From an uncultured Treponema sp. (GTDB lineage: Bacteria > Spirochaetota > Spirochaetia > Treponematales > Treponemataceae), in assembly GCA_937900125.1 (NCBI GenBank), contig CALCEK010000276.1, positions 1 to 45,317 on the forward strand: DNA of 45,317 nt, read 5' to 3'. The translations under genes and the position numbers were made by a program. Shown here one piece after another: positions 1 through 7,938 of the stretch (position 1 is its first letter; every line of letters begins with the position of its first letter). The notes under the pieces are model-generated. The model did not search any database. It had not been told where the DNA came from and saw only the letters and a list, made by a program, of their open reading frames with translations.

Positions 1-2
1 CA

Positions 3-1274
3 ACACTTTTACAAATAAATACTGTAATAAATTCTGGTTCAACTGGGCATATTGCCGAAGACATTGGCAGGCTTGCCATTGCGAACGGCTGGGAAAGCTA
101 CATCGCCTACGGGCGTAAGGCTCTGCCTTCTGCCTCGCATCTAATCCGCATTGGGAACAAGGCCGATGTTCTGTGGCATGTGCTGGTAACGCGCCTGTTT
201 GACCTGCACGGGCTTGCCTCGCACGGTGCCACAAAGCGCTTTGTTCGCCAGATTAAGCGTATAAACCCCGATGTAATCCACCTGCACAACATTCACGGCT
301 ACTACCTTAACTACAAGATTCTGTTCAACTATCTTGCAAAAAGCGGAACGCCGGTAGTATGGACAATGCACGATTGCTGGGCGGCAACCGGGCATTGTCC
401 ATACTATACATTTGTACAATGTGTAGTGTGGCGGAGTCCTGAAGGGTGCAGGCACTGTCCTCAAAAAAAAGGCTATCCGCAGAGTCTTTTGCTTTCTGCG
501 GCGGCATACAATTTTAAGTGCAAGAAAAAGTACTTCAACCTGCTTGCAGAAAATCAGCTTACAATCGTAACGCCGTCCAAATGGCTTAGCGAAGAGATTG
601 CAAAATCATACCTTGGGCATTACAGGCGCATGGTCATAAACAACGGCATTGACCTGGATGTGTTCAAGCCCTCCGGCATAAAAAAGAATGCCAGCGGAAA
701 GTTCACGATTCTTGGCGTGGCAAGCGTGTGGGACGAGCGAAAGGGGCTTAGCGATTTTATAAAGCTTGCAGACCTGTTGCATGATGATGAAGAGATTGTG
801 CTTGTGGGCTTAAGCGAAAAGCAGATTGATTCGTTGCCTAAAGATAAAAGTATACGTGGAATCAGACGGACTGAAAGTCAGAAAGAGCTTGCTGAGCTTT
901 ATTCAAGTGCCGTATGTTTTGTGAATCCAACCTATGAAGATACGTTCCCCACTACCAACATAGAAGCCCTTGCATGCGGCACTCCTGTAGTTACGTACCG
1001 CACTGGCGGAAGTCCTGAAATTATTGATGGTCAGACGGGCTTTGTTGTAGAGCAGGGAGATATACCTGCTATAAGAGTTTGTGTTGATACGATAGAGAAA
1101 CAAAGTAAGTCAGAAAGTTCTGAAAAATGCAGGGCAAGAGCATTAAGACTGTTCGCAAAGGAAGAGCGATTTATGGAATATATCAAATTATATTCAAGTA
1201 TAGTTAAGAAAACGAGCGGGGGGGGGTACAATTGTAGAGTAGTTTCTGAAAAGGCGGTGAAATATGCCGCCTAG
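3..1274 (+). CDS. Glycosyltransferase family 4 (colanic-acid WcaC type), 5' end outside window
   Basis: The reading frame is open from the window edge and gives 423 residues. It starts TLLQINTVINSGSTG, which matches the N-terminal loop of GT4 (GT-B fold) enzymes a few residues after the usual start, so only a few codons are missing. The GTG at 180 is internal, not the start. The C-terminal nucleotide-sugar half has EDTFPTTNIEALACGTPVV and a GGSPEII segment, typical of the donor-binding E-x7-E motif. It should transfer a sugar to a growing cell-surface glycan at the inner face of the membrane. Nine consecutive G residues lie at 1218-1226, 16 codons before the stop, and set which of three short tails the protein receives. 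The stop overlaps the next gene by 11 bases. The family call is firm; donor and acceptor are unknown. Confidence 0.9.
   Translation, partial: TLLQINTVINSGSTGHIAEDIGRLAIANGWESYIAYGRKALPSASHLIRIGNKADVLWHVLVTRLFDLHGLASHGATKRFVRQIKRINPDVIHLHNIHGYYLNYKILFNYLAKSGTPVVWTMHDCWAATGHCPYYTFVQCVVWRSPEGCRHCPQKKGYPQSLLLSAAAYNFKCKKKYFNLLAENQLTIVTPSKWLSEEIAKSYLGHYRRMVINNGIDLDVFKPSGIKKNASGKFTILGVASVWDERKGLSDFIKLADLLHDDEEIVLVGLSEKQIDSLPKDKSIRGIRRTESQKELAELYSSAVCFVNPTYEDTFPTTNIEALACGTPVVTYRTGGSPEIIDGQTGFVVEQGDIPAIRVCVDTIEKQSKSESSEKCRARALRLFAKEERFMEYIKLYSSIVKKTSGGGYNCRVVSEKAVKYAA
1204..1232 (+). promoter_or_regulatory. Candidate promoter with a poly-G spacer
   Basis: TTAAGA at 1204-1209 and TACAAT at 1227-1232 are separated by exactly 17 bases, nine of which are the G tract. 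A start near 1239 would give a short leader to the glycosyltransferase gene at 1264. The -35 match is only four of six, so this is a candidate. The layout, a homopolymer between the two boxes, is that of known phase-variable promoters. Confidence 0.35.
1218..1226 (+). repeat. Poly-G tract (G9)
   Basis: Nine consecutive G residues inside the last codons of a glycosyltransferase gene, followed by TACA. With one more G the protein ends after GVQL. With one fewer it ends after TIVE. With nine it reads on and overlaps the next start codon. Tracts of this length are prone to slipped-strand mispairing. Confidence 0.85.
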
Positions 1275-2319
1275 AAATCTCCCTATAATCTACGACAACA
1301 TAATCTATTCCCTCCAAAAATCCGGCGGCATTTCTGTCTATTGGCGAATGCTTGAGGATTCTGTTCCTGTTGCCAGTCGGTTAGTTTATAACAATAGAGC
1401 GGAAAACATTTTTTACACAAAGCATAGCAACGAACTGGAATCTCCCGTCAGTATGCTTTTTGAACGCTATAGAAATGTAAAAGTGTCAGAAGAAAAAGAG
1501 CCCTTTGTGTTTCATTCAAGCTATTACCGCTGCTGCAAAAACAAAAATGCGGTGAACATCACGACCGTTCATGATTTTACTTATGAGCTTTTCAGAAAAG
1601 ACTTGAAATCAACTCTGCATAAAATCCAGAAAAAGAACGCAGTCATGCACTCTGCCGGCGTTATCTGTATTTCTGAAAATACAAAGCGAGATTTGTATAA
1701 GTATTATCCTGATTATACTGGAAAGGTAAAGGTTATCTATCATGGCTATGATGACAAGACTTTTTATTTTGCAGGGGTAAAAGAGCGGACAAATAATGTG
1801 CTTTTTGTTGGTTCTCGTGTTGGGTATAAAGCTTTTGATTATACGCTTCGTTTGCTGTCTGAAATTCCAAGTCTTAACTTAAAAATAATCGGCGGCGGAG
1901 AGTTATCTGAATCAGAAATAGCTTTGTTAGACAGTGCAATCCCAAATAGGTATGAGAAACTTAGTTTTGTCTCAAATGAAGAACTTGCCAAGTTGTATAA
2001 CGTATCTTTTGCCTTGATGTACCCAAGCGAGTATGAAGGCTTCGGTTTTCCTGTTATAGAGGCGCAGGCATGCGGCTGTCCTGTCATCTGCCAGAAAAAA
2101 TCTTCTATTCCCGAAGTCAGCGGCGATAAGTGTGTGTATGTCGATTCCGCTGATTTTGAAAAATCTGTTGCAGAAATAAACAGGCTTTTTTCACCTCTGT
2201 ATTATGATGAAATGCAAAAAGCAGGACTTGAAAATGTGAGGCGTTTTTCATGGGAGAAATGTGTGCAGGAAACACAAGATTTCTATGAGGAATGTTTTAG
2301 TGCGGATAAAGGTTGCTAA
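1264..2319 (+). CDS. Glycosyltransferase family 4
   Basis: A 351-residue GT-B fold enzyme. The N-terminal acceptor half has NIIYSLQKSGGISVYW and a FHSSYY segment. The middle has TTVHDFTYE and ICISENTKRDL, as in mannosyltransferase-like GT4 proteins. The C-terminal half has LFVGSR, then YPSEYEGFGFPVIEAQACG with the E-x7-E donor-sugar signature and SSIPEV, which is close to the diagnostic end of this family. The ATG at 1264 follows AAGGCGG and overlaps the end of the previous gene by 11 bases, so translation is probably coupled. It likely adds the next sugar after the upstream enzyme in the same glycan. The specific sugar cannot be read from sequence. Confidence 0.9.
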   Translation: MPPRNLPIIYDNIIYSLQKSGGISVYWRMLEDSVPVASRLVYNNRAENIFYTKHSNELESPVSMLFERYRNVKVSEEKEPFVFHSSYYRCCKNKNAVNITTVHDFTYELFRKDLKSTLHKIQKKNAVMHSAGVICISENTKRDLYKYYPDYTGKVKVIYHGYDDKTFYFAGVKERTNNVLFVGSRVGYKAFDYTLRLLSEIPSLNLKIIGGGELSESEIALLDSAIPNRYEKLSFVSNEELAKLYNVSFALMYPSEYEGFGFPVIEAQACGCPVICQKKSSIPEVSGDKCVYVDSADFEKSVAEINRLFSPLYYDEMQKAGLENVRRFSWEKCVQETQDFYEECFSADKGC

Positions 2320-2395
2320 AAGCGAATTTGAATGGGCAGTTGGAACGGATTACTTTGCGGTAAACATGCTTGTAAAAAAGTATAAAGAGTTATAA
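2300..2395 (+). other. Short open frame, possible gene remnant
   Basis: A second frame overlaps the end of the GT4 gene. It begins with GTG at 2300, encodes 31 residues and contains the phrase FEWAVGTDYFAVNMLVKKY before TAA. The composition looks like real protein, unlike the AT-rich shadow frames nearby, but I recognise no family. It could be a small protein, the displaced tail of the preceding gene after a frameshift, or the 3' scrap of a deleted gene. Confidence 0.25.
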
Positions 2396-2446
2396 AATCA
2401 GGAGAAAACTATAAAGAGTTATAAAGAATAATAAAAACTATAAAGA
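2381..2446 (+). repeat. Short direct repeats (TATAAAGAGTTATAAA)
   Basis: The 16-base unit occurs at 2381-2396 and exactly again at 2410-2425, a period of 29. A partial copy (TATAAAGA) follows at 2439-2446. It lies between a glycosyltransferase gene and an ATPase gene, where accessory DNA appears to have been joined. Confidence 0.7.
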
Positions 2447-2461
2447 ACATGGGGTGCAACA

Positions 2462-3526
2462 GTGCAGAATCCGTTTACGACAACATTCAGCAAAAATCCG
2501 GAATACTCGTATATTGCCACAGAAAAAACTGATGAGATTCTTGAGAATTTTGCATACGAGAAACCTTCTGAGTCTGTTTACAAGGTTACTGGCGTTCGCG
2601 GCTCTGGAAAAACGGTTATTCTTGCAAAAATAGAAGATGCGCTTAGGAATGACGGGCGTTTTAGCAAGGATTGGGTAGTTATTGATGTAAATCCTGCCCG
2701 AGAAATTTTGACACAAATTGCCGCTGCGCTTGTAAAAGACGGTTTTGGTAAAGCTTCATCAAAAAATAAAAGCATAAGTTTTTCGGCATCTGTGCTCGGC
2801 TCGGGTGGTGGAATAGGTTTTTCCTCGGAAAAGGAATCGGCTTTTTTTGATATCGGAATTGAGATTGAGGAAATGCTGGAAAATGCCCGGAAAAAAAGAC
2901 GCAAGATTCTTATTGGAATAGATGAAGTTTCAAAGACTGCGCAAATGGTTCAGTTTGCCTCCGAATACGGAAAATGGCTCAGGGCAGACTATCCTGTGTA
3001 TCTGGTTTGCACCGGATTGTATGAAAATATATTGGAAGTGTGCAATGTAAAGAACCTTACATTCTTTAGGAGGGCAACAACGGTAAAAACAGAGCCGCTT
3101 AATGCCGTACGAATGTCTGAGATGTACCGCAGGCTTCTGCATATAGACCTTTCCGAAGCTCGCGAGATGGCAAAAATTACGAAAGGGTATGCCTATGCGT
3201 TCCAGGAATTAGGCTCGTTATACTTTAAAAAAGATGCGTCGCAGGATCTCTTGGCTCTGATGCCTGCATTGAAATCTGAATTATTTGCCTATTCCTATGA
3301 AAAAATCTGGGAAGAACTGACCGAGGCAGACCGCTTTCTGGTAAAATTATTGACCGAAAAAAAAGACTATAAACGGGAAGAGATACTTACTCTAATGGGA
3401 GAAAAGTCAGGGAATTATTCAATGTATCGTGACAGGCTCTTGAAGCGCGGAATTATCGAAGCGCGGCAAGCATATATCTCTTTCACACTTCCGTTTTTCG
3501 CAGATTATATAAAAGAATACTGCTAA
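2462..3526 (+). CDS. AAA ATPase (archaeal-type ATP-binding protein)
   Basis: 354 residues, opening with MQNPFTTTFSKNP, a start typical of a stand-alone AAA ATPase family found in accessory DNA. Walker A is GVRGSGKT near residues 44-51. Walker B is ILIGIDEVSK near 145-154, with a conserved D-E pair. The C-terminal 80 residues look like a winged-helix domain: the ADRFLVKLL helix is followed by a basic helix ending in the RLLKRGIIE turn. The start is GTG at 2462, preceded by GGGGTG; an ATG at 2449 is out of frame. It is not part of glycan chemistry and interrupts the glycosyltransferase genes. Members of this group are generally uncharacterised, with defence or mobile-element maintenance roles suspected. 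Confidence 0.8.
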   Translation: MQNPFTTTFSKNPEYSYIATEKTDEILENFAYEKPSESVYKVTGVRGSGKTVILAKIEDALRNDGRFSKDWVVIDVNPAREILTQIAAALVKDGFGKASSKNKSISFSASVLGSGGGIGFSSEKESAFFDIGIEIEEMLENARKKRRKILIGIDEVSKTAQMVQFASEYGKWLRADYPVYLVCTGLYENILEVCNVKNLTFFRRATTVKTEPLNAVRMSEMYRRLLHIDLSEAREMAKITKGYAYAFQELGSLYFKKDASQDLLALMPALKSELFAYSYEKIWEELTEADRFLVKLLTEKKDYKREEILTLMGEKSGNYSMYRDRLLKRGIIEARQAYISFTLPFFADYIKEYC

Positions 3527-3619
3527 TTCTGCGCATCTACTGGGTTCATAGACTTTTGGCATGGCTTGACAAAAAGCTGCCTTTAAATACGAGTATAAAA
3601 TCGCGCTGTTTCAGCGGTT

Positions 3620-4933
3620 TTACATATCCTCCATACAAAGCCCTGTGACCGTGTGTGAATAGCCCGGAAGATTCTGCATGAAAGCTTCTGCTTTTGCCTG
3701 AACTTTCTGTAAATCTATTTTTTTTGCCTGGCGTTTTACTTCGTAGATATGGCAGCTTTTTTTTAGGTCGCTCACGGTGATTATGTCGATTTCATTCTGG
3801 GATTTTTTGTCCCACCAGCCGCCGATTTTTTCTGGCTTTTTTTCTTCTGAGAGTTTTGCCGTAAAGTAATGTTCCAGCGTTCTTCCTGTGAAGGTTTCGT
3901 AATCGCGCAGGATATATTCCAGGAGAGTGTCGTAGTTTCCAAGCTCAATTAAATCTTGATGGGCATAAATGAAGAAAAAATAAAAGCGCAGGTAATCATC
4001 AACAATCTGCCAACGCACGTTGCGGCTTTCCGGCTTTGAGTAAATGGGGCGGATTGGCTCAATCACTCCGAATATTTTGTGAAGGTTCTGCAAATATGCG
4101 CCCGTGTTTTTCTGGATAACGGAGTCAATCTCACTCTGGCTTGTAAGACCTTCGGCGATTGCGCTCAAAATAGAAAAATAGATGCCGTAATCCTTACCGA
4201 TTTCGCTTACAAGAATGTCTTTTCCGTCTGTAAGAAAGGGGGAAGCCATGTTTGCAACCGAGCGGAGCATTTTTTCTTTTGTGGTGGCACCCGCGAACAT
4301 AAGCAGGAAAATATATTTTGCAACTCCGCCGGAAAGCATGTACAGGCAGAGCAAGTCTTCGCTGCTATAGTCGGGGTTGTAATCGTGGAGAATCTGCTTT
4401 ACTACGGAAGGCGTGAAAGGCTTTAAGTGAATAAAATGGGTTGCCCGACCAAAAAGCGGTTCTTTTTTCTCACGGAAAATTTTTATCATCATCGAATAGA
4501 CTGAACCGCAGACGATAAGGTTGATTTTTGAGTTTTCTTTATTGGAATCCCAGATGTTCTGCATCTGGCTGAAAAAAGCCTTGTTCACGAATTCCAGATC
4601 CTGGAATTCATCGATTATGAGCGTAAAATGCGTGCTTTGTGAAAAAATCATAAGCTGCTCAAATAAGTCCGAGAGCGTATCTATTTGCCCGAAGATTTTT
4701 ATGCCCAGAGATTCCTGCAAGGTTTTTTGCCATTTTTTGCAAAGTTCTTTCTCTGCGTTTCTTGTAGTAAAAAGGTACGCGCTTTTTTTGTTTTCAATTG
4801 ATTTTTTAAGGAGCACAGTCTTTCCGATTCGTCTTCGCCCGGTAACCACGGTGAAGCAGGCATTTTTTTGGGATTGGCTCTCGATTTCAGAAAGTACCTG
4901 TAACTCTGTTTTTCTGTCATAAAAAGCGTTCAT
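3620..4933 (-). CDS. ATPase with DUF234 nuclease-like C-terminal domain
   Basis: 437 residues, transcribed against its neighbours. Walker A is GRRRIGKT near residues 32-39 and Walker B is TLIIDEFQDLE, followed by a CGSVYSMM sensor segment. The C-terminal DUF234 domain ends with GGWWDKKSQNEIDIIT and IYEVKRQ. The spaced E/D and E-x-K residues fit a restriction-endonuclease-like (PD-(D/E)xK) fold. The ATG at 4933 has AGGAG ten bases upstream and a near-consensus promoter at 4987-5015, so the gene is independently expressed. The family is common in spirochaetes, Bacteroidales and archaea, usually as isolated accessory genes. Its role is unknown, with nucleic-acid processing inferred. Confidence 0.85.
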   Translation of the reverse strand: MNAFYDRKTELQVLSEIESQSQKNACFTVVTGRRRIGKTVLLKKSIENKKSAYLFTTRNAEKELCKKWQKTLQESLGIKIFGQIDTLSDLFEQLMIFSQSTHFTLIIDEFQDLEFVNKAFFSQMQNIWDSNKENSKINLIVCGSVYSMMIKIFREKKEPLFGRATHFIHLKPFTPSVVKQILHDYNPDYSSEDLLCLYMLSGGVAKYIFLLMFAGATTKEKMLRSVANMASPFLTDGKDILVSEIGKDYGIYFSILSAIAEGLTSQSEIDSVIQKNTGAYLQNLHKIFGVIEPIRPIYSKPESRNVRWQIVDDYLRFYFFFIYAHQDLIELGNYDTLLEYILRDYETFTGRTLEHYFTAKLSEEKKPEKIGGWWDKKSQNEIDIITVSDLKKSCHIYEVKRQAKKIDLQKVQAKAEAFMQNLPGYSHTVTGLCMEDM

Positions 4934-4986
4934 GTTGTTTTGCTCCTGTAATGGTGGTTAATTTAATGGCGATTAAGTTAATTGCT

Positions 4987-5015
4987 ATTATATAAACAAA
5001 GCAATTCAAAGTCAA
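4987..5015 (-). promoter_or_regulatory. Sigma70-type promoter for the DUF234 ATPase gene
   Basis: On the minus strand TTGACT (5015-5010) and a perfect TATAAT (4992-4987) are 17 bases apart. Predicted transcription start is near 4980, giving a leader of about 47 bases to the ATG at 4933. Confidence 0.75.
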
Positions 5016-5044
5016 TTTTACATGTAAAAAGAATATGGCTACCC

Positions 5045-5064
5045 CTAAAAATTGCAATTTTTAG
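5045..5064. repeat. Perfect 20-base palindrome between divergent genes
   Basis: CTAAAAATTG is followed immediately by its exact reverse complement. It lies between the divergent ATPase and GT2 genes, about 37 bases before the GT2 start. It has no run of T after it on either strand, so an operator or a remnant of a mobile repeat is more likely than a terminator. Confidence 0.6.
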
Positions 5065-5100
5065 AGGCAACTTTGGAAATGCCATTTGAAGAGAGTAACT

Positions 5101-5943
5101 ATGAAAATCTCCATCATCACAGTCTGCTACAACAGTAGTCAGACAATTTCTCGCACCATTGAGTCGGTTCTGGCGCAAAAAGATGTGCAGCTGGAATATC
5201 TGATTATCGACGGTGCATCCAAGGACGATACTGTTCAGATTGCGGAATCTTACCGTGAGCAATTTGCACAAAAAGGATTTGCCTATCGTATTCAGTCCGA
5301 GCCAGACAAAGGCATCTATGACGCAATGAACAAGGGCATAAGTCTTGCAGAAGGAGATGTCGTGGGGATTCTTAATTCTGATGATTATTATGCTTCGTCT
5401 GACGTACTTTCCTGCGTGCTTGCGGACTTTGAGCGGAGCGGGGCGGAAAGCGTGTACGGGAATCTCTTGTATGTAAAAAACGGAAAGCCTTACCGTTACT
5501 GGAAATCAGGGAAGCAAAAATCATTCCGATTCGGCTGGATGCCTCCGCACCCCGCTTTTTTTGTGAAAAAATCTGTATATGAAAAATATGGGCTTTTCCG
5601 TCTCGACTGCGGAATAAATGCAGATTATGAAATTATGCTGCGTTTTCTGGAAGCCTATAAAGTCAGCACTGTTTGGTTGAAAAAAGTTTGTACATATATG
5701 GAAGCGGGCGGTACAAGCAACAATGGCTTACAGTCTCGGATTGTCGCTATGAACAACGACAAGCTTGCCTGGGAAAAAAATAATTTAAAACCGGGAAGAT
5801 TTACGATTCTTCTTAAAAAAATACGGAAAATACCTCAATTTATAGGAGCGAAATTTTATATGAAAACTAAAGAAGCTATGGGGGGGGTACAGAAGTATAG
5901 TGAAATAAAACGAATGCGGTACCTCTCAATGGGGGCTGCATGA
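5101..5943 (+). CDS. Glycosyltransferase family 2 (first of tandem pair)
   Basis: 280 residues, GT-A fold. It opens MKISIITVCYNS, then has LEYLIIDGASKD, GIYDAMNKGI and the metal-binding NSDD. MPPHPAFFVKK and the NADYEIMLRF segment complete the WcaA/WcaE-like pattern. I take the ATG at 5101 rather than the in-frame TTG at 5086, because the next gene starts with the same residues. The enzyme transfers a nucleotide-sugar-derived residue to the glycan. It is highly similar to the next gene over its whole length except the last 27 residues, which contain an eight-G tract and are unrelated to the paralogue. The stop overlaps the next ATG by four bases (ATGA). Confidence 0.92.
   Translation: MKISIITVCYNSSQTISRTIESVLAQKDVQLEYLIIDGASKDDTVQIAESYREQFAQKGFAYRIQSEPDKGIYDAMNKGISLAEGDVVGILNSDDYYASSDVLSCVLADFERSGAESVYGNLLYVKNGKPYRYWKSGKQKSFRFGWMPPHPAFFVKKSVYEKYGLFRLDCGINADYEIMLRFLEAYKVSTVWLKKVCTYMEAGGTSNNGLQSRIVAMNNDKLAWEKNNLKPGRFTILLKKIRKIPQFIGAKFYMKTKEAMGGVQKYSEIKRMRYLSMGAA
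5880..5887 (+). repeat. Poly-G tract (G8)
   Basis: Eight consecutive G residues directly after AT of an internal ATG, followed by TACA, the same context as the tract at 1218. One extra G would end the protein after GTEV, and one fewer after RSIVK. Only the present length lets translation run into the overlapping start of the next glycosyltransferase gene. Confidence 0.8.
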
Positions 5944-6713
5944 AAATCTCCATTATTACCGTTTGCTATAACAGCGAAAAAACAATTTCCAAAACCATTG
6001 AGTCCGTCCTCAGTCAAAAAGACGTGCAGCTTGAATATCTGATTATTGACGGGGCGTCAAAAGATAACACTGTCCAAATTGCAGAGTCTTACAGAAACGC
6101 TTTTTTAGAAAAAGGTACAGATTACATCATTAAATCTGAAAAAGATGAAGGTATTTACGATGCCATGAACAAAGGCGTTCGTTCTGCTACAGGTGACATC
6201 ATCGGTATTCTTAATTCAGATGACAGATATGCTTCTGATGATGTCCTTAGTACTGTTTCTGATGTTTTTTGGAAAAGTCAGACTGAATCACTTTACGGAA
6301 ATCTTTTGTACATAAAAGATGAAAAACCATACCGCTATTGGCGGAGCGGGAAATTCCACACTTTCAAGCATGGGTGGATGCCGCCGCATCCGGCGTTTTT
6401 CGTTACAAAAGATGCCTATCAGAAATACGGACTGTATCGCCTTGACTGCGGTGTGAACGCTGACTACGAGTTTATGCTTCGTCTTCTGGAAAAAGAAAAG
6501 GCGACTACCTGTTGGGTGGACAAGATTTTCGTCTATATGGCTGCGGGCGGAACAAGTGACAACGGAATCAACTCGCGGATTCAAGGTGTCGTTGACAACA
6601 AGATTGCATGGAAAGTGAACGGAATGAAACCGCCTTTTTACACTGTTTACTGGAAAAAAATACGGAAGATTCCGCAGTTCTTAACGGCTAAATTCATAAA
6701 AATGGAGAAATAA
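5940..6713 (+). CDS. Glycosyltransferase family 2 (second of tandem pair)
   Basis: 257 residues, clearly a duplicate of the preceding gene. It shares MKISIITVCYNS, LEYLIIDGASKD, DAMNKGV, the NSDD metal site and MPPHPAFFV, and ends at KKIRKIPQF plus eleven residues. The ATG lies inside the stop region of the previous gene with no good ribosome-binding site of its own (only GGGGGC), so it is probably translated by coupling. Duplication followed by divergence suggests the two enzymes add similar sugars in different linkages. The end is two bases before the epimerase start. Confidence 0.92.
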   Translation: MKISIITVCYNSEKTISKTIESVLSQKDVQLEYLIIDGASKDNTVQIAESYRNAFLEKGTDYIIKSEKDEGIYDAMNKGVRSATGDIIGILNSDDRYASDDVLSTVSDVFWKSQTESLYGNLLYIKDEKPYRYWRSGKFHTFKHGWMPPHPAFFVTKDAYQKYGLYRLDCGVNADYEFMLRLLEKEKATTCWVDKIFVYMAAGGTSDNGINSRIQGVVDNKIAWKVNGMKPPFYTVYWKKIRKIPQFLTAKFIKMEK

Positions 6714-6715
6714 CA

Positions 6716-7870
6716 ATGAACGTAACAATAATTGGTGGTAGCGGATTCGTAGGAACAAGACTTGTAAAACGCTTGCTTGACAGTGGCTATACCGTAAAAA
6801 TAGCAGACAAACGAAAGTGCGTAGCATATCCTGATTTATGGGTACGGTGTGATGTTCGCAACGCACCTAATGAAACAAATGAGTTTCCAGAGTCGCTGAC
6901 GGACGCGGCAAGCGCACCGGGAAAAGACGAGGAAGCAAAAAAAGCGATGCCAATTCATTCGCTTCTTGAAGTTTTGCAAGGAAGTGATGTTGTAATCAAT
7001 CTTAGTGCCGAACACCGCGACGACGTTACGCCGAAATCTCTGTACGATGATGTGAATGTGCATGTGCATGGAAACGAGAATGTGCTTGCAGCTTGCACAA
7101 CACTTGGTATTCATAAAGTGATTTTTACCAGTTCGGTAGCTGTGTACGGATTTTCTCCTGTCGGCACTGATGAGACAGGAGAAATCAATTACTTCAACGA
7201 TTACGGGCGCACGAAATATCTTGCGGAGGGAAAATACCGAGAATGGTTAAAGAAAGATGCTTCAAATTGTGCGGTGATAATCCGCCCCACCGTCATCTTT
7301 GGTGAGCAGAACAGGGGAAATGTGTACAATCTTCTCCGTCAGATTGCCAGCGGTCGCTTTCCTATGGTGGGCAAGGGGACGAACCGCAAAAGCATGAATT
7401 ATGTGGAGAATGTGGCGGCTTTTATTCAGTGGTGCGTGGAGCATGACGTTTCCGCAACGGAGATTCCGAAACAAGTTCGGAATGACGGTCATGCTGAACT
7501 TGTTTCAGCATCTTCTTGTGGCAAGCTCTCGCTCTTCAACTACTGCGATGAGCCAGCCTATGACATGAATCATCTTGTTTTGGACTGCTATAAGGCACTA
7601 GGAAAGCCAAAGACAAAACTTTTCCACTTCCCGTACTGGCTGGCATACTGCGGGGGCTTGTGCTTTGATTTGCTTGCGTTTGTTACACGAAGAAAGTTTG
7701 CAATCAGTTCTATCCGCATAAAAAAATTTACGCAGAATACTTACTTTGTTGGAAATAATATCAAGAAAACGGATTTTGTCGCACCTGTATCGCTGGAAGA
7801 AGGCTTACGCCGTACCATTGACTACGAGTTTGTGCAGAAAGTGGAAGGGCATACCTTCAGCTGCGAGTAG
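6716..7870 (+). CDS. NAD-dependent epimerase/dehydratase (SDR family)
   Basis: 384 residues, extended short-chain dehydrogenase fold. The N-terminal Rossmann motif is GGSGFVG, residues 7-13. The catalytic pattern is SSVAVYG followed by YGRTKYLAE, giving the Y-x3-K pair. Such enzymes oxidise and epimerise or dehydrate nucleotide sugars; the exact reaction is not evident. Two extra segments are absent from typical relatives: about 28 residues around 49-78 (rich in E, D, A and K), and about 17 residues from 250 (IPKQVRNDGHAELVSAS) encoded by a palindromic repeat. The second lies in the substrate-binding half, after the catalytic residues, and may form a tolerated surface loop. The ATG at 6716 follows GGAGAAATAACA. 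Confidence 0.88.
   Translation: MNVTIIGGSGFVGTRLVKRLLDSGYTVKIADKRKCVAYPDLWVRCDVRNAPNETNEFPESLTDAASAPGKDEEAKKAMPIHSLLEVLQGSDVVINLSAEHRDDVTPKSLYDDVNVHVHGNENVLAACTTLGIHKVIFTSSVAVYGFSPVGTDETGEINYFNDYGRTKYLAEGKYREWLKKDASNCAVIIRPTVIFGEQNRGNVYNLLRQIASGRFPMVGKGTNRKSMNYVENVAAFIQWCVEHDVSATEIPKQVRNDGHAELVSASSCGKLSLFNYCDEPAYDMNHLVLDCYKALGKPKTKLFHFPYWLAYCGGLCFDLLAFVTRRKFAISSIRIKKFTQNTYFVGNNIKKTDFVAPVSLEEGLRRTIDYEFVQKVEGHTFSCE
7463..7511 (+). repeat. Palindromic repeat element inserted in frame in a gene
   Basis: Two hairpins in a row: ATTCCGAA-ACAAG-TTCGGAAT (7463-7483) and TGCTGAA-CTTGT-TTCAGCA (7492-7510), joined by ATGACGGTCAT, itself a palindrome. The two loops are reverse complements, so the whole element folds on itself. 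The translated phrase QVRNDGHAELVSAS is, from memory, a frequent in-frame repeat of the Rickettsia/Wolbachia RPE kind. It is multiple of three in effect, since the gene stays open. Confidence 0.8.
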
Positions 7871-7938
7871 GTTGTTTCACCCTTTATATCTTACTTTCGT
7901 TTCCCGATTTGGGCACTTTTATAAAAAAATAGTTCTAG

